From: a virus
Direction: 5' to 3' (one strand)
Length of the DNA: 64,000 nt
IMG/VR virus record: IMGVR_UViG_3300044730_002040
Location: 1 to 64,000 of that record
The stretch's first letter is position 1. Each line of letters begins with the position of its first letter. The notes below the pieces were generated by a model. The model searched no databases and was not told where the DNA came from. It saw only the letters and a program-made list of their open reading frames with translations. The translations under genes were made by a program, and so were the position numbers. Shown here piece by piece: positions 8,652-17,711 of this stretch.

Positions 8652-8653
8652 CT

Positions 8654-9067
8654 TTATTCTTCAATTATATATATTTTATTTTTTAGATTGACCATTTCAA
8701 CCTCACTAGCATTGAAGACTGGCTCGCCTGTTTTTTTAACTACGAAACTATCATACTTGTAAGGGTCATATGTCACCACCACACCATCCTCAGGTTCAAC
8801 CAAATCTTCACAAGGGAACTCACAATAATCAATCAAATTACCAATCACAAAGGCATGAACATTTTTTCTTTTTTCATCTCTTACCTTAGATTTACCACCC
8901 TCTCTAACTCTAAATTCAACATCATCAAGTTTTACGTAATCGGCATGAATTATGACCTTTCCTGAGTATGTCACTGAAAAAGTATGTTTGTGTAAGTTGT
9001 AATATACCATTACTCTCTCACCTAAAAACAAATTGTCGAACTGAGACTCTTTTATTAATATTTTCAT
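8654..9067 (-). CDS. Conserved phage protein of unknown function
   Basis: This 137-residue protein starts MKILIKESQF and contains YYNLHKHTFSVTYSGKV, then ADYVKLDDVEFRVREGG and RKNVHAFVIG. I recall this NLHK...RKNVHAFV layout from hypothetical phage proteins, without a known function. Its ATG overlaps the stop of the upstream gene, so translation is probably coupled. The N-terminal IKE resembles the possible capsid-targeting starts noted elsewhere in this window. Confidence 0.65.
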   Translation of the reverse strand: MKILIKESQFDNLFLGERVMVYYNLHKHTFSVTYSGKVIIHADYVKLDDVEFRVREGGKSKVRDEKRKNVHAFVIGNLIDYCEFPCEDLVEPEDGVVVTYDPYKYDSFVVKKTGEPVFNASEVEMVNLKNKIYIIEE

Positions 9068-9582
9068 TATATACCCCTGAATTCATTTTCACTAACATAA
9101 GTAGCGACAACCGTTCTGTAAAATGGTTTGTATCCACCATAAGTGTGTTTATTGTCCGACTTAACATACCCATCATCTGAGACAACATAGTATCTAACTC
9201 TATCCTCACTTTCATAATATCCCAAATAATCACCCATGAAAATTTCAACTTGTAAATCATCCAAGGTTTTTTGATAAACACTGAACCTCATATTACCAGG
9301 TTCTTGTTGTTCTACTCTTGAGTTTCCGAGGAATTTATTTGTAGGGGCTAAAACCTGAACATAACCTTTCAGCTCAACAGGCGCTAAGAATTGGATTCCA
9401 TCTTCCAACACCTCACCGTAGACATCATCTGTTTTGGTTTTATATCTGTCAATTCTATACAAAACAACGGTGAAGTTCATATCACCAATCAACCATTCCT
9501 GACCCATATCAATATCAAGAGCATAATCTTCACCACCGAAGAACTTACCAAGTCTAGTTATGGGAACTAAGTTTTCTGCCAT
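9067..9582 (-). CDS. Putative neck protein, gp14-like
   Basis: This 171-residue protein starts MAENLVPITRLGKFFGGEDY and contains VVLYRIDRYKTKTDDVYGEV followed by PVELKGYVQV. The order Arg-rich strand, DVYGE, then a beta-strand resembles gp14 neck proteins of T4-like phages, where a YGE motif is conserved, but overall similarity is weak. It is first in a minus-strand operon with two other candidate structural genes. Its ATG lies only three bases after a TATTTATC box. Confidence 0.5.
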   Translation of the reverse strand: MAENLVPITRLGKFFGGEDYALDIDMGQEWLIGDMNFTVVLYRIDRYKTKTDDVYGEVLEDGIQFLAPVELKGYVQVLAPTNKFLGNSRVEQQEPGNMRFSVYQKTLDDLQVEIFMGDYLGYYESEDRVRYYVVSDDGYVKSDNKHTYGGYKPFYRTVVATYVSENEFRGI

Positions 9583-9585
9583 ATT

Positions 9586-9593
9586 GATAAATA
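9586..9593 (-). promoter_or_regulatory. TATTTATC box abutting a start codon
   Basis: The box on the minus strand ends three bases before the ATG at 9582. If it is a -10-type element, the transcript would be leaderless or start inside the gene. Read on the plus strand it is GATAAATA, about 32 bases before the SET gene start, so it may instead or also serve that gene. Confidence 0.4.
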
Positions 9594-9625
9594 TATTTCT
9601 GTTTGTTATATTTCAATCAAAAGCT

Positions 9626-10024
9626 ATGCGTTTATATCCGTCAACAAAAATATACTTGGACAATAGTCCAATTCATGGTAAAGGAGTTTTTGCCTCTCAG
9701 AAAATTCTCAAAGACGAAATTTTCGAGGTCACCCCTTATTTGGATTTAGAAATCCCTAAAAAAACCTCGAGCGCCATTTTGATGAACTATCGGTTCAATT
9801 GGCCTCAAGGAACATCTGATTGGGACAAACAAGTTGTGGGGATGGGATTTTCTAGTTACTACAACCATAGTAATACCCCAAACGCCAACTGGAGGTCAAA
9901 TATAGAAAACGACACCTTTGAATTTTTTGCTTCAAGAGACATAGAACAAGATGAAGAAATTTTTGTTTATTATGGTGGTGAAGAATATTGGAACGACGGG
10001 AGAACAAACGTTGAAGTTAAGTAA
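9626..10024 (+). CDS. SET-domain protein (putative lysine methyltransferase)
   Basis: This protein has 132 residues from ATG 9626. An upstream in-frame ATG at 9560 lies inside the opposing gene and would add a non-homologous hydrophobic lead. SET motifs are visible in order: GKGVFAS near residue 16, YYNHSNTPNANW (the SAM/Tyr NHS motif) in the middle, and RDIEQDEEIFVYYG (the GEE-x-Y region) near the end. SET enzymes transfer methyl from SAM to protein lysines, here of an unknown host or phage target. The next gene, a SNF2 ATPase, starts at the very next base. Confidence 0.85.
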   Translation: MRLYPSTKIYLDNSPIHGKGVFASQKILKDEIFEVTPYLDLEIPKKTSSAILMNYRFNWPQGTSDWDKQVVGMGFSSYYNHSNTPNANWRSNIENDTFEFFASRDIEQDEEIFVYYGGEEYWNDGRTNVEVK

Positions 10025-11779
10025 ATGAGTCCTGAAGTAAGTTTAGAATCCAAAGCACTAACCATACTTGAAACCTACGAAGGTGCGAACAACTACATCT
10101 TAGAGTTGAAAAGGAAATCTATTGTCAATAAAAAATTCTACCCAACAAGAAGTCAATCAGAGTATATTATTAATAACCATGAAAACCAACCCAAAGTTGC
10201 AAGAAAATGGGTAATACTTGATGCATATTTTGCACAAAAACTAGCCGACGACAAACTTTACACTGAAATACCAACTAAAATTTGGGTGGAAAAATTACTC
10301 GCCGAAAAAGAAAAAGCATTCCATATTTGGGGGAAGGTTTTTGATAGTGAAGAATTACACGATTTTTGGTTACCAAAAGCCGCTGTTATAAAAGATAACA
10401 CAGTTAAAGATGTTGTAATAGACTTTTCAAAATACTCTGTACGTCCTCCACTCACTCATCAAAAAGAAGCAATTCAAAAGTTGGTTGAAAATAAAAAATT
10501 TATTTTGGCTGACGATATGGGATTGGGTAAAACTACCTCAACAATCATCGCAGCACTTGAAACAAAGGCGAAAAAAATATTAATAATTTGTCCCGCAACT
10601 TTGAAAATAAATTGGAAAAGAGAAATAGAAAATTATTCAAACAGGTCTGTATATATTGCCGAGGGTAAAAACTTCGACCCGAATCACGACTTTGTTATTA
10701 TAAACTACGATATTATAAAAAATTTCCATGACACTAAGAAAAAAGCTGAATCGCAAATTCTTGGAGCCAATTTTGATTTGGTGGTTATTGACGAAGCACA
10801 CTATATCAAAAATGCTCAAGCACAAAGAACAAAACTAATCAATGACCTTGTAAAAAAAGTTGACAGACTTTGGTTATTAACTGGTACCCCAATGACTTCC
10901 CGACCTATCGATTATTATAACTTATTAAGTTTGGTTGATTCTCCCGTAGCTAAAAACTGGATGGCTTATGTAATTAGGTACTGTTCAGGATATCAATTTA
11001 GAGTTGGACCGAGAAAAGTATGGAACGTAATGGGGTCGTCAAACTTAGAAGAACTTAGAGACAGAACATCAAATACCATACTCCGAAGACTTAAGGAAGA
11101 CGTATTAGATTTACCTGATAAAATAATAACACCCGTTTATCTTAGGTTGAAATCAAAAGAGTACGAGGAGGTAATGGGTGAGTATTATAATTGGTATGAA
11201 AAAAATCCTGAAGAATCTAAATCCTTAACAGTACAATTTACTAAACTGACAAAAGTTAGACAAATTGTAGCAAATGAAAAAATTACTCAAACAATAGAAC
11301 TCGCTGAGAATATTTTAGAACAAGGAAAAAAAGTAATCATATTTTGTAACTTTACAGACTCACTCAATAAAATTACCGAACACTTCGGAAAATCTGCAGT
11401 AAAACTTGACGGTTCGATGTCAAAAGCAGAAAGACAATTTGCTGTGGACCAATTTCAAGAAAACGAAAAAATAACAGTTTTTGTTGGGAATATAAAAGCC
11501 GCTGGTGTGGGTATAACCTTAACTTCTGCTGAAGCGGTTATAATGAACGACCTTTCATTTCTACCTTCAGACCACTCTCAAGCAGAAGATAGAGCATATA
11601 GATATGGTCAGAAAAATAATGTCTTGGTATATTATCCAATATTTGAAAACACAATTGAAGGAATAATTTATGACATTCTAAATCAAAAGAAAAATGTCAT
11701 TGCAACTGTCATGGGAGACGTACAAAACTCCGCTGATTTCGTTGAAGAAATAATGAACCGAATTAACGAAATGAGATAA
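10025..11779 (+). CDS. SNF2-family DNA-dependent ATPase/helicase
   Basis: This 584-residue protein has the full SNF2 motif set: Walker A DDMGLGKT (163-170), DEAH (256-259), LTGTPMTSR (motif III, about 285-293), and a second RecA lobe with GVGITLTSA and QAEDRAYRYGQ (519-529), the SNF2 family signature. It translocates on DNA and probably remodels protein-DNA or branched DNA structures, a role close to T4 UvsW or SMARCAL1-type annealing helicases. It directly abuts the SET gene, so the two are likely co-translated. Confidence 0.93.
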   Translation: MSPEVSLESKALTILETYEGANNYILELKRKSIVNKKFYPTRSQSEYIINNHENQPKVARKWVILDAYFAQKLADDKLYTEIPTKIWVEKLLAEKEKAFHIWGKVFDSEELHDFWLPKAAVIKDNTVKDVVIDFSKYSVRPPLTHQKEAIQKLVENKKFILADDMGLGKTTSTIIAALETKAKKILIICPATLKINWKREIENYSNRSVYIAEGKNFDPNHDFVIINYDIIKNFHDTKKKAESQILGANFDLVVIDEAHYIKNAQAQRTKLINDLVKKVDRLWLLTGTPMTSRPIDYYNLLSLVDSPVAKNWMAYVIRYCSGYQFRVGPRKVWNVMGSSNLEELRDRTSNTILRRLKEDVLDLPDKIITPVYLRLKSKEYEEVMGEYYNWYEKNPEESKSLTVQFTKLTKVRQIVANEKITQTIELAENILEQGKKVIIFCNFTDSLNKITEHFGKSAVKLDGSMSKAERQFAVDQFQENEKITVFVGNIKAAGVGITLTSAEAVIMNDLSFLPSDHSQAEDRAYRYGQKNNVLVYYPIFENTIEGIIYDILNQKKNVIATVMGDVQNSADFVEEIMNRINEMR

Positions 11780-11784
11780 TAACA

Positions 11785-11817
11785 GAAAGCGTGTTATTTA
11801 TATAACAAACGCCTTTC
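11785..11817 (+). promoter_or_regulatory. Hairpin with late promoter box at its apex
   Basis: An imperfect inverted repeat (GAAAGCGTGTTAT with ATAACAAACGCCTTTC) surrounds TATTTATA at 11795-11802, which ends 22 bases before the SOD-fusion ATG. The hairpin could stop SNF2 transcription or process the RNA while the box drives the next gene. The function is inferred. Confidence 0.5.
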
Positions 11818-11824
11818 ATTAGAT

Positions 11825-13357
11825 ATGAAGAAAATAGAACAACAAATTCAAAATCTTGAGTATCAGATTTTGGAGAACAAAGTGAACGAAGAAAAAAATT
11901 TACTTCTCACTGAAATGAAAAAAATTGGAATAGAAAAATTACCTTATTCTTACTCAGCACTAAAAACGTTCATTGACCCTGAAACCATGGAGTTTCATTA
12001 TAACAAACATTATAAGGGTTATGTAGATAAATTGAACGACGCATTAGCAAAGAAAAATTATGGTGATTTGGAACTTGAAAAAATTATTAAAAACATTTCA
12101 AGATACGATAAAACAATCAGAAACAACGCAGGTGGAGCTTTCAACCACGCACTTTTTTGGAACATGCTCACACCCAAACCAAAAAAACTAACTGGAGACC
12201 TTTATAAAAAAATTACAAAAGAATATGGGACTTTTACAAATTTCAAAAAGAAGTTTGAGACAATAGCTAAAGATAGATTTGGTTCAGGTTGGGTATGGTT
12301 AATTATAACAAAGAACGGGAGTTTGAAAATTATGTCAACCCCTAATCAAGACAATCCACTTATGAATGTGGTTGAAGGTGGTGGTTTTCCTCTGTTAGGA
12401 TTAGATTTATGGGAACACGCTTACTATCTCAAATACAGAAACAAAAGAGATGAATATATCACAAACTTTTGGAAAGTAGTCAACTGGGATTTTGTATCAA
12501 AACTTTTTGATATGAAAACCAAAACAAAACTAATTGAATCTAAATTAAATAAGGAACTATTGATTGAAAATACTGATTCATCATACATTCAGGCGTGTAC
12601 TTTGGAAGATGATAAATTCTTTCAACAACTTTTAAAAACTGACGAAATTAGTAAAATTTACGGTGGGGGGATTTATACCGCACTAAAAAAAGTACCTTGG
12701 TTAGAATACAGACCCAAAGACCTTGAAATCAACAGAATGCAAGGGTTTTACAAAGATGGTCAAAGACACGATATAAGTTATTTAGCAGGTAATCATAGAG
12801 CCTTTTGTATGATTACAAAAAGTGTAAACGCGATACTAAAAAAAGTCGGAAGACCAAAGATTATATTAAAGGGAAAAACATTACCTGAACAAATTGTAGG
12901 TGTAAGAAAACTAGTACATATTTTGATTGAAGCTGCGGAAAAAATATTCAACGAAGAATCTGCATTTTACAAAGCAATCATGTCAAACTTAGGCGAAAGT
13001 AGAATTAAAGGAGAGAAAGTAGAAACTTGGTCTAGTAAAAGATTGAAAAAAGAATTTGGATTAGAAAACGTAAAAATTAAAAGTGAGTTCGGTGCACAAT
13101 CAGATTCAGAAGGACTTGATGGTGAAATTACAATTGATGGAAATGTGATGACCGCGCAAATAAAACCATTCTCAACTTATTTTACCGAAGAAGGAAAAGT
13201 TGTGGTTCTTACTCCAAGCAGTGTAAAAAAATACAATGTAGACTTTATGATTTTCAGTAATTCTTTCGAAACGATTGTTTTCAAAAATCAAAATGTTGAA
13301 TTGGGTATCAACGCATACAAGTTCCCTCCCGATGATTTGATTTATACACTAAGATGA
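11825..13357 (+). CDS. Fe/Mn superoxide dismutase fused to a nuclease-like domain
   Basis: This 510-residue protein holds a complete Fe/Mn-SOD domain at about residues 37-230. The metal ligands H58 (MEFHYNKHY), H108 (NHALFW), D194 and H198 (LDLWEHAYYLKYRNKR) are present, with FGSGWVWL between them. Such enzymes convert superoxide to peroxide and oxygen. Residues 250-510 form a second domain without SOD homology. Near its end LDGEITIDG...TAQIKPF gives D432, E434 and Q445-x-K447, spaced like a PD-(D/E)XK nuclease core. It is expressed from its own TATTTATA box and followed by gp13. The fusion is intact, with no internal stop. The nuclease reading is tentative. Confidence 0.85.
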   Translation: MKKIEQQIQNLEYQILENKVNEEKNLLLTEMKKIGIEKLPYSYSALKTFIDPETMEFHYNKHYKGYVDKLNDALAKKNYGDLELEKIIKNISRYDKTIRNNAGGAFNHALFWNMLTPKPKKLTGDLYKKITKEYGTFTNFKKKFETIAKDRFGSGWVWLIITKNGSLKIMSTPNQDNPLMNVVEGGGFPLLGLDLWEHAYYLKYRNKRDEYITNFWKVVNWDFVSKLFDMKTKTKLIESKLNKELLIENTDSSYIQACTLEDDKFFQQLLKTDEISKIYGGGIYTALKKVPWLEYRPKDLEINRMQGFYKDGQRHDISYLAGNHRAFCMITKSVNAILKKVGRPKIILKGKTLPEQIVGVRKLVHILIEAAEKIFNEESAFYKAIMSNLGESRIKGEKVETWSSKRLKKEFGLENVKIKSEFGAQSDSEGLDGEITIDGNVMTAQIKPFSTYFTEEGKVVVLTPSSVKKYNVDFMIFSNSFETIVFKNQNVELGINAYKFPPDDLIYTLR

Positions 13358-13365
13358 TATTTATA
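13358..13365 (+). promoter_or_regulatory. Candidate late promoter box for gp13-like gene
   Basis: TATTTATA begins right after the SOD-fusion stop codon and ends 14 bases before the ATG of the gp13-like gene. Confidence 0.55.
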
Positions 13366-13379
13366 TGTAAATCATTCTA

Positions 13380-14507
13380 ATGGCCGTTATTCCAGAACCA
13401 GAAAGAAGTAGAATTTATAATCGACTAAGAAATCAATTGGGTGCACCCCTAAGAAGTGTAGAACTAACAGATGAGATGTTAGACTCATTGATGGAATTGT
13501 CAATCGGAGACTATGAGGAATACGTCCTACAGTGGCTCATTGATTCTCAATGGGTAAATCTCGTTAACTTGAACATGAATGAAAAATCTGTTGCAAGAGC
13601 CCTTGTTACAAGAACAATGGATTTTGAACAACAATTTTCTTACGCATATTCCAAAATTGTTGGTTTACAGACCGTGGGTCCTTGGGTTTTAAAGAAAGAT
13701 TATTTTATACTGAGTGCCAACACTCAAAACTACGAAATTCCAGCAGGCAGAGAGGTCAACGAATTATTGTGGTTTTCCAACCAACCATGGACAGCGTTCG
13801 GATTGGGCGGTGTTGGTGGATTTGGATTTGGTGGTATTGGTTTAGGTGCAAACGAAGCCGGTTATGCTCAAATGGGATATCAAGGTTCATACTTTATGAT
13901 GTCAGGTTTTGACTATCTCATAAGAATGCAAGAAGCGAATATCTTAAACAGAATCTTAGGTGGTTCATTAACTTATAGAATAACAGGTTTACCCGATGGG
14001 AAGAAAAATGTATTTCTTTATAACACTCCAGGTGGAAGATTCAATTGGAGTAACTATAGCCTGTATGTTGGAAAGGCTGTTTGGTACTGGTATTATGATG
14101 TAGGACCCGATGACAGAAATGACTGTTTGAAAGCCAACCCCGACATAATAAAACTTCCAACTGACGTCCCAATTGAATCTCTTTCTTGGGAGGACTTGAA
14201 CGTTCCGGGTCAACAATGGGTAAGAAGATGGTTTACCGCATACGCCAAAGAAACTTTATCAAGAGTAAGAGGTAAGTTTTCAGGAAATCTGAAAACACCA
14301 GACTCAGAAATAACCATGGATTATCAAAGTTTGGCAACCGAGTCTAAAGATGAAAAAAGTAAACTAATAGAAGAACTTACGGGAGCTGAAGGTTGGTTGA
14401 CAAGATTGAGACCTGAAAAGGTTATGGAAAGAGAAGCTTTAATTGCGGAAAACCTAAACAAACAAATGAAATTTAGAGCGTTTCCAAGACAAATTTATGT
14501 AATTTAA
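13380..14507 (+). CDS. gp13: Neck protein (gp13-like)
   Basis: This 375-residue protein begins with a helix set (IYNRLRNQLGAP, VELTDEMLDSLMELSI) and ends with WVRRWFTAYAKETLSRVRGKF, then a Glu/Lys-rich helix. This is the pattern of T4 gp13-type neck proteins (309 residues in T4). It would join the DNA-filled head to the tail. A Gly-rich insertion (GLGGVGGFGFGGIGLG) lies near residues 140-160. Its stop overlaps the start of the next gene by one base. Confidence 0.75.
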   Translation: MAVIPEPERSRIYNRLRNQLGAPLRSVELTDEMLDSLMELSIGDYEEYVLQWLIDSQWVNLVNLNMNEKSVARALVTRTMDFEQQFSYAYSKIVGLQTVGPWVLKKDYFILSANTQNYEIPAGREVNELLWFSNQPWTAFGLGGVGGFGFGGIGLGANEAGYAQMGYQGSYFMMSGFDYLIRMQEANILNRILGGSLTYRITGLPDGKKNVFLYNTPGGRFNWSNYSLYVGKAVWYWYYDVGPDDRNDCLKANPDIIKLPTDVPIESLSWEDLNVPGQQWVRRWFTAYAKETLSRVRGKFSGNLKTPDSEITMDYQSLATESKDEKSKLIEELTGAEGWLTRLRPEKVMEREALIAENLNKQMKFRAFPRQIYVI

Positions 14508-14842
14508 TGGCAATTGTTAAATCCATACCATCAACAAGAATTATTAACGGTCTCAGAATTGAAACTTCCGAGGTCGCTTTGGTTTCAGAAGCTAGTTACA
14601 CAGTTCAAGGAGAGGCTTGTATTGTTGTAAGAGGTGTTCCTGATGCAGTCCTAACATTAAACTCTCGTAAAAGTGACCACGTAGTAGTTAAATCAATGAC
14701 AAAACTTTTGGTAGTTCCTGATGTAGGTTTGATTGATGAAGAATACGATGAAGTTGAGTTGGACAAACTTGCTTGTGTCGAATTCAGATTTGTTAGAAAT
14801 AATTGGTATATATTATCTTCAGACGGATTGAAACAATCCTAA
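14507..14842 (+). CDS. Small beta-rich protein of unknown function
   Basis: This 111-residue protein starts MAIVKSIPSTRIINGLRIET and is rich in Val/Leu strands with alternating polar residues, suggesting a small beta-barrel. It is coupled to gp13 (TAATG overlap) and so may be a virion protein. Its last 24 bases overlap the converging DNA polymerase gene. I do not recognise a family. Confidence 0.65.
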   Translation: MAIVKSIPSTRIINGLRIETSEVALVSEASYTVQGEACIVVRGVPDAVLTLNSRKSDHVVVKSMTKLLVVPDVGLIDEEYDEVELDKLACVEFRFVRNNWYILSSDGLKQS

Positions 14843-17617
14843 CTTTGTTTCCCAATCCTCCTCAGCTAATTCGTACATATAGTTTGGTTCTAAACCTCTT
14901 TTTTTCCAATATTCCAATTCTTGTTCTGTAATATCCAAAACATCTTCTTGTAACTTGTCTTGGTCTCCCTCTTCGAAAGGCATTCCATTTATAAGTTCAC
15001 ACTGAGAAGTTGTGAAAATACCTCTCTCCGCTGGGTCTGTTACAAGTAAACCATCTCGAACCTCTTGTTGAAACACAACCAACAAAGGTTCAATTCTTTT
15101 GTTGAATGTTACAATTGCTCGTGGCACATTGTATTCTCCTGTTGTATCAGGATTGTTTTCTAAAATATTAGCATCCAACATGTAACAGTTAACAATTACA
15201 CCATCAGTAATTTGTGGTGCATTTGGGTTTTGCAACTTATTAAGGTCGTTAGTATCTTTGATTTGCTTAGCAGTCATTTTCTGCACGTCACCTTGAGAAG
15301 CTTTCTTACCATTGTTTACGTACATTATAACATCACCCAAGTTAACATTCAAATTCTGTTGAATTGCAAGTTCCATATGTGCCATTCTTGACATAGAATT
15401 TCCTGCCTTGGTCTTTTGTGTTAATCTTTTCTTGTAGTCATCCAACGTGAGTTTTACTTTAGCTCTCTGAGCAATCTTTGATAATGGAATTCTTTGGTCA
15501 AAAATCTTTTGTAGGTATTCATAATAGTATTCAATGAATTCTTTACCCCTACCCTCCAAAAGATATTTTATTCCTTTATCAAGGAATTCTTCAATATATA
15601 AAGGAAGTTTTTTTGATTTGATAGAATTGCCAGTCAACTTTATCTTTCCCTTCGCATCCATAACTGCGTAATTTTTTCTGGCAAGATTTATACATGAAGG
15701 CCAAACACCATCAGTATCTAAAGCCATCTCACCTCTCATGAAAATATCATTGTATTCTGCTACGTCAGCATCAGGACCGGTGTATTCTTTACCAACCTTA
15801 ACTTTCCAGTTCAGTCCTCTACCTACATACCTATGAATATCCACATCATCAGGACTCGAAAAGTTTACCCCGTCAGTATCCATAACAAGTGGTGTGTATC
15901 CTTTACTCATAAAGAATTTAATCATCTGACGAAGGTATTGTCGACCTGTACAAGTGATTTGTTCTCCCATGTACATGTCACCCCAAGCGAATACCTGAGG
16001 GGCAGAAAGAGCCCCGAACATAGAGTTAATGAATATCTTGATTGGTAATTGTTTGTTAGAGTAGGACGCGGATTTCTGTGGGTCAGTTTTTTCAAACTCT
16101 TCAGCGAGTTGTTTATATCTAATACGAGTATCACGAAAGTACTTCAACATACCCTTCATTGCACCTGTAACATCACACTCGGGAAATACATCGTGTACAA
16201 GCTGAATAGAGGGGTATAGAGACGAGAAGTCTAACTTGAGTACATTCTTACTATACCCAACCTTAAGTAGTCGGGAAAGACCTCCTACGAAGTCTGTTTT
16301 ACTTTGTTTCTGTGGTATCGCAAGTCCGTGCTTGTAAGACCAGGCAAGCATCAACATTTTCCATAGGGTTGCGGTACCCATTGTTGAAACTCTCTCATAA
16401 GTTGTTGGAATCATTGATGCAAGTAAGAATGACGCTTGATTAAACTCTTTATCAACAGCCAAGGTCTCTTCCAAGTCATCATCCAAATATCTTTCTACAA
16501 GATTGTCACCCGTAGTTTTGATGTATATATCTTCTCTTCTTCTGCAAACATTATCGATTTCGGGGTCAATTCCTACCTTTTTATATTTTCCATTTTGTAT
16601 GTTTAACCAAAATTCTTCTTTTTCAGCGTAGAACTTTCCGATGTCTGTGTGTTCTATGTAAACACGGTCAGGGGCTTCTTTGTTGATAAATTTGGTGATG
16701 TATTTAAGACCCGCAGCCTTGATGTTCGAATTGATAGCTTGAGCTCTTCTGACCGCGTGAATAATATCAATTACGTTATATCCCCAAATGGAAGTCTGTA
16801 AGTAATCCTCAACCTCGTTTGCAAGTTTGAGAATTGATTCTTTTCTTGTATAAGAATGTTGAGGGTGTAAAGATTTGATTGATTTTCTCATGTCAATACC
16901 AAGACGTTGACCCCTTTCGAATATCCAATGCCAGTCGAAGTTTGCTGAATTATATCCACCTATGATGGAAGGCTTTATTTGGTCAATGATATTGAAGAAC
17001 TCAATGATTGCACCCTTTTCTTGGGATTCATCGAGACACTCAATTACTTTATGGTAACCTTTATTGGTTTTTATTCCAATCATGAAAATACGACCATCTT
17101 TAGGGTCAAGAGCATTGGTCTCTAAGTCGAATACAAGTCTTGTAACTTGGTCGTAGTCATCAAAACCTTTGAACAATCTTTTTTCTTTTGCTATTAGATA
17201 TTGCTCAACAGGAGGGAGAACCATTATTTTATCTTTCGCTTTCTCACCCCACGGGTCCAAGTTTCCATCACGAAAAAATTGAATTAATTCTCTATATCCT
17301 TTAAGAGACTTCACCATGAATGTAAGACCCTTTTCAAGTCTTTCATCTCCTTTGGTTTCGAGTTTGTCGATGACTATTCCGTATTTGGTCATGGCTTCTT
17401 TTTGTGCCATTTTGGAATCATTGTAAAAACCAAGACCTCTTAGGTCACCAACCCACGCGAATGGAATAAACTGGTCTTTTCTAATGTCTTTACCTTTACC
17501 TGGTATTTCTTTGACTTTGTAGATTGAGTTAGAAACGTAGTCAAACTCTATTGCGACTATAAATTCTTCAGGGTCGTTCCCTTGAAGAAACTCTTCAATT
17601 TCTTTATTCGAAATCAT
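14819..17617 (-). CDS. gp43: Family B DNA polymerase (gp43-like)
   Basis: Replicative polymerase with 3'-5' proofreading. ExoI is FDLET, ExoII is YNSANFDWHW and ExoIII is YLDDD. Polymerase motif A is LDFSSLYPS, motif B KIFINSMFGAL and motif C MDTDGVNF. The chosen ATG at 17617 gives 932 residues and leaves 13 residues before EEFIVAIEFDY, which parallels the T4 gp43 N-terminus. A GTG at 17647 would add ten residues (942) and is closer to the upstream TATTTATG box, so it remains possible. T4 gp43 has 898 residues. It converges on a small plus-strand gene with a 24-base overlap. Confidence 0.95.
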   Translation of the reverse strand: MISNKEIEEFLQGNDPEEFIVAIEFDYVSNSIYKVKEIPGKGKDIRKDQFIPFAWVGDLRGLGFYNDSKMAQKEAMTKYGIVIDKLETKGDERLEKGLTFMVKSLKGYRELIQFFRDGNLDPWGEKAKDKIMVLPPVEQYLIAKEKRLFKGFDDYDQVTRLVFDLETNALDPKDGRIFMIGIKTNKGYHKVIECLDESQEKGAIIEFFNIIDQIKPSIIGGYNSANFDWHWIFERGQRLGIDMRKSIKSLHPQHSYTRKESILKLANEVEDYLQTSIWGYNVIDIIHAVRRAQAINSNIKAAGLKYITKFINKEAPDRVYIEHTDIGKFYAEKEEFWLNIQNGKYKKVGIDPEIDNVCRRREDIYIKTTGDNLVERYLDDDLEETLAVDKEFNQASFLLASMIPTTYERVSTMGTATLWKMLMLAWSYKHGLAIPQKQSKTDFVGGLSRLLKVGYSKNVLKLDFSSLYPSIQLVHDVFPECDVTGAMKGMLKYFRDTRIRYKQLAEEFEKTDPQKSASYSNKQLPIKIFINSMFGALSAPQVFAWGDMYMGEQITCTGRQYLRQMIKFFMSKGYTPLVMDTDGVNFSSPDDVDIHRYVGRGLNWKVKVGKEYTGPDADVAEYNDIFMRGEMALDTDGVWPSCINLARKNYAVMDAKGKIKLTGNSIKSKKLPLYIEEFLDKGIKYLLEGRGKEFIEYYYEYLQKIFDQRIPLSKIAQRAKVKLTLDDYKKRLTQKTKAGNSMSRMAHMELAIQQNLNVNLGDVIMYVNNGKKASQGDVQKMTAKQIKDTNDLNKLQNPNAPQITDGVIVNCYMLDANILENNPDTTGEYNVPRAIVTFNKRIEPLLVVFQQEVRDGLLVTDPAERGIFTTSQCELINGMPFEEGDQDKLQEDVLDITEQELEYWKKRGLEPNYMYELAEEDWETKLGLFQSV

Positions 17618-17677
17618 AAAATTTACGAGTGGTTTATTGGCTTTCACACTATCGTGAAGTTTACCTTACTCATTACC

Positions 17678-17685
17678 CATAAATA
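17678..17685 (-). promoter_or_regulatory. Candidate promoter box for DNA polymerase
   Basis: TATTTATG on the coding strand ends 30 bases before the GTG at 17647 and 60 before the ATG at 17617. A replication gene under a presumed late-type box is unexpected; a middle promoter may exist that I cannot recognise. Confidence 0.4.
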
Positions 17686-17711
17686 TAAAAAAAAATTCCC
17701 TTATATCAAAT

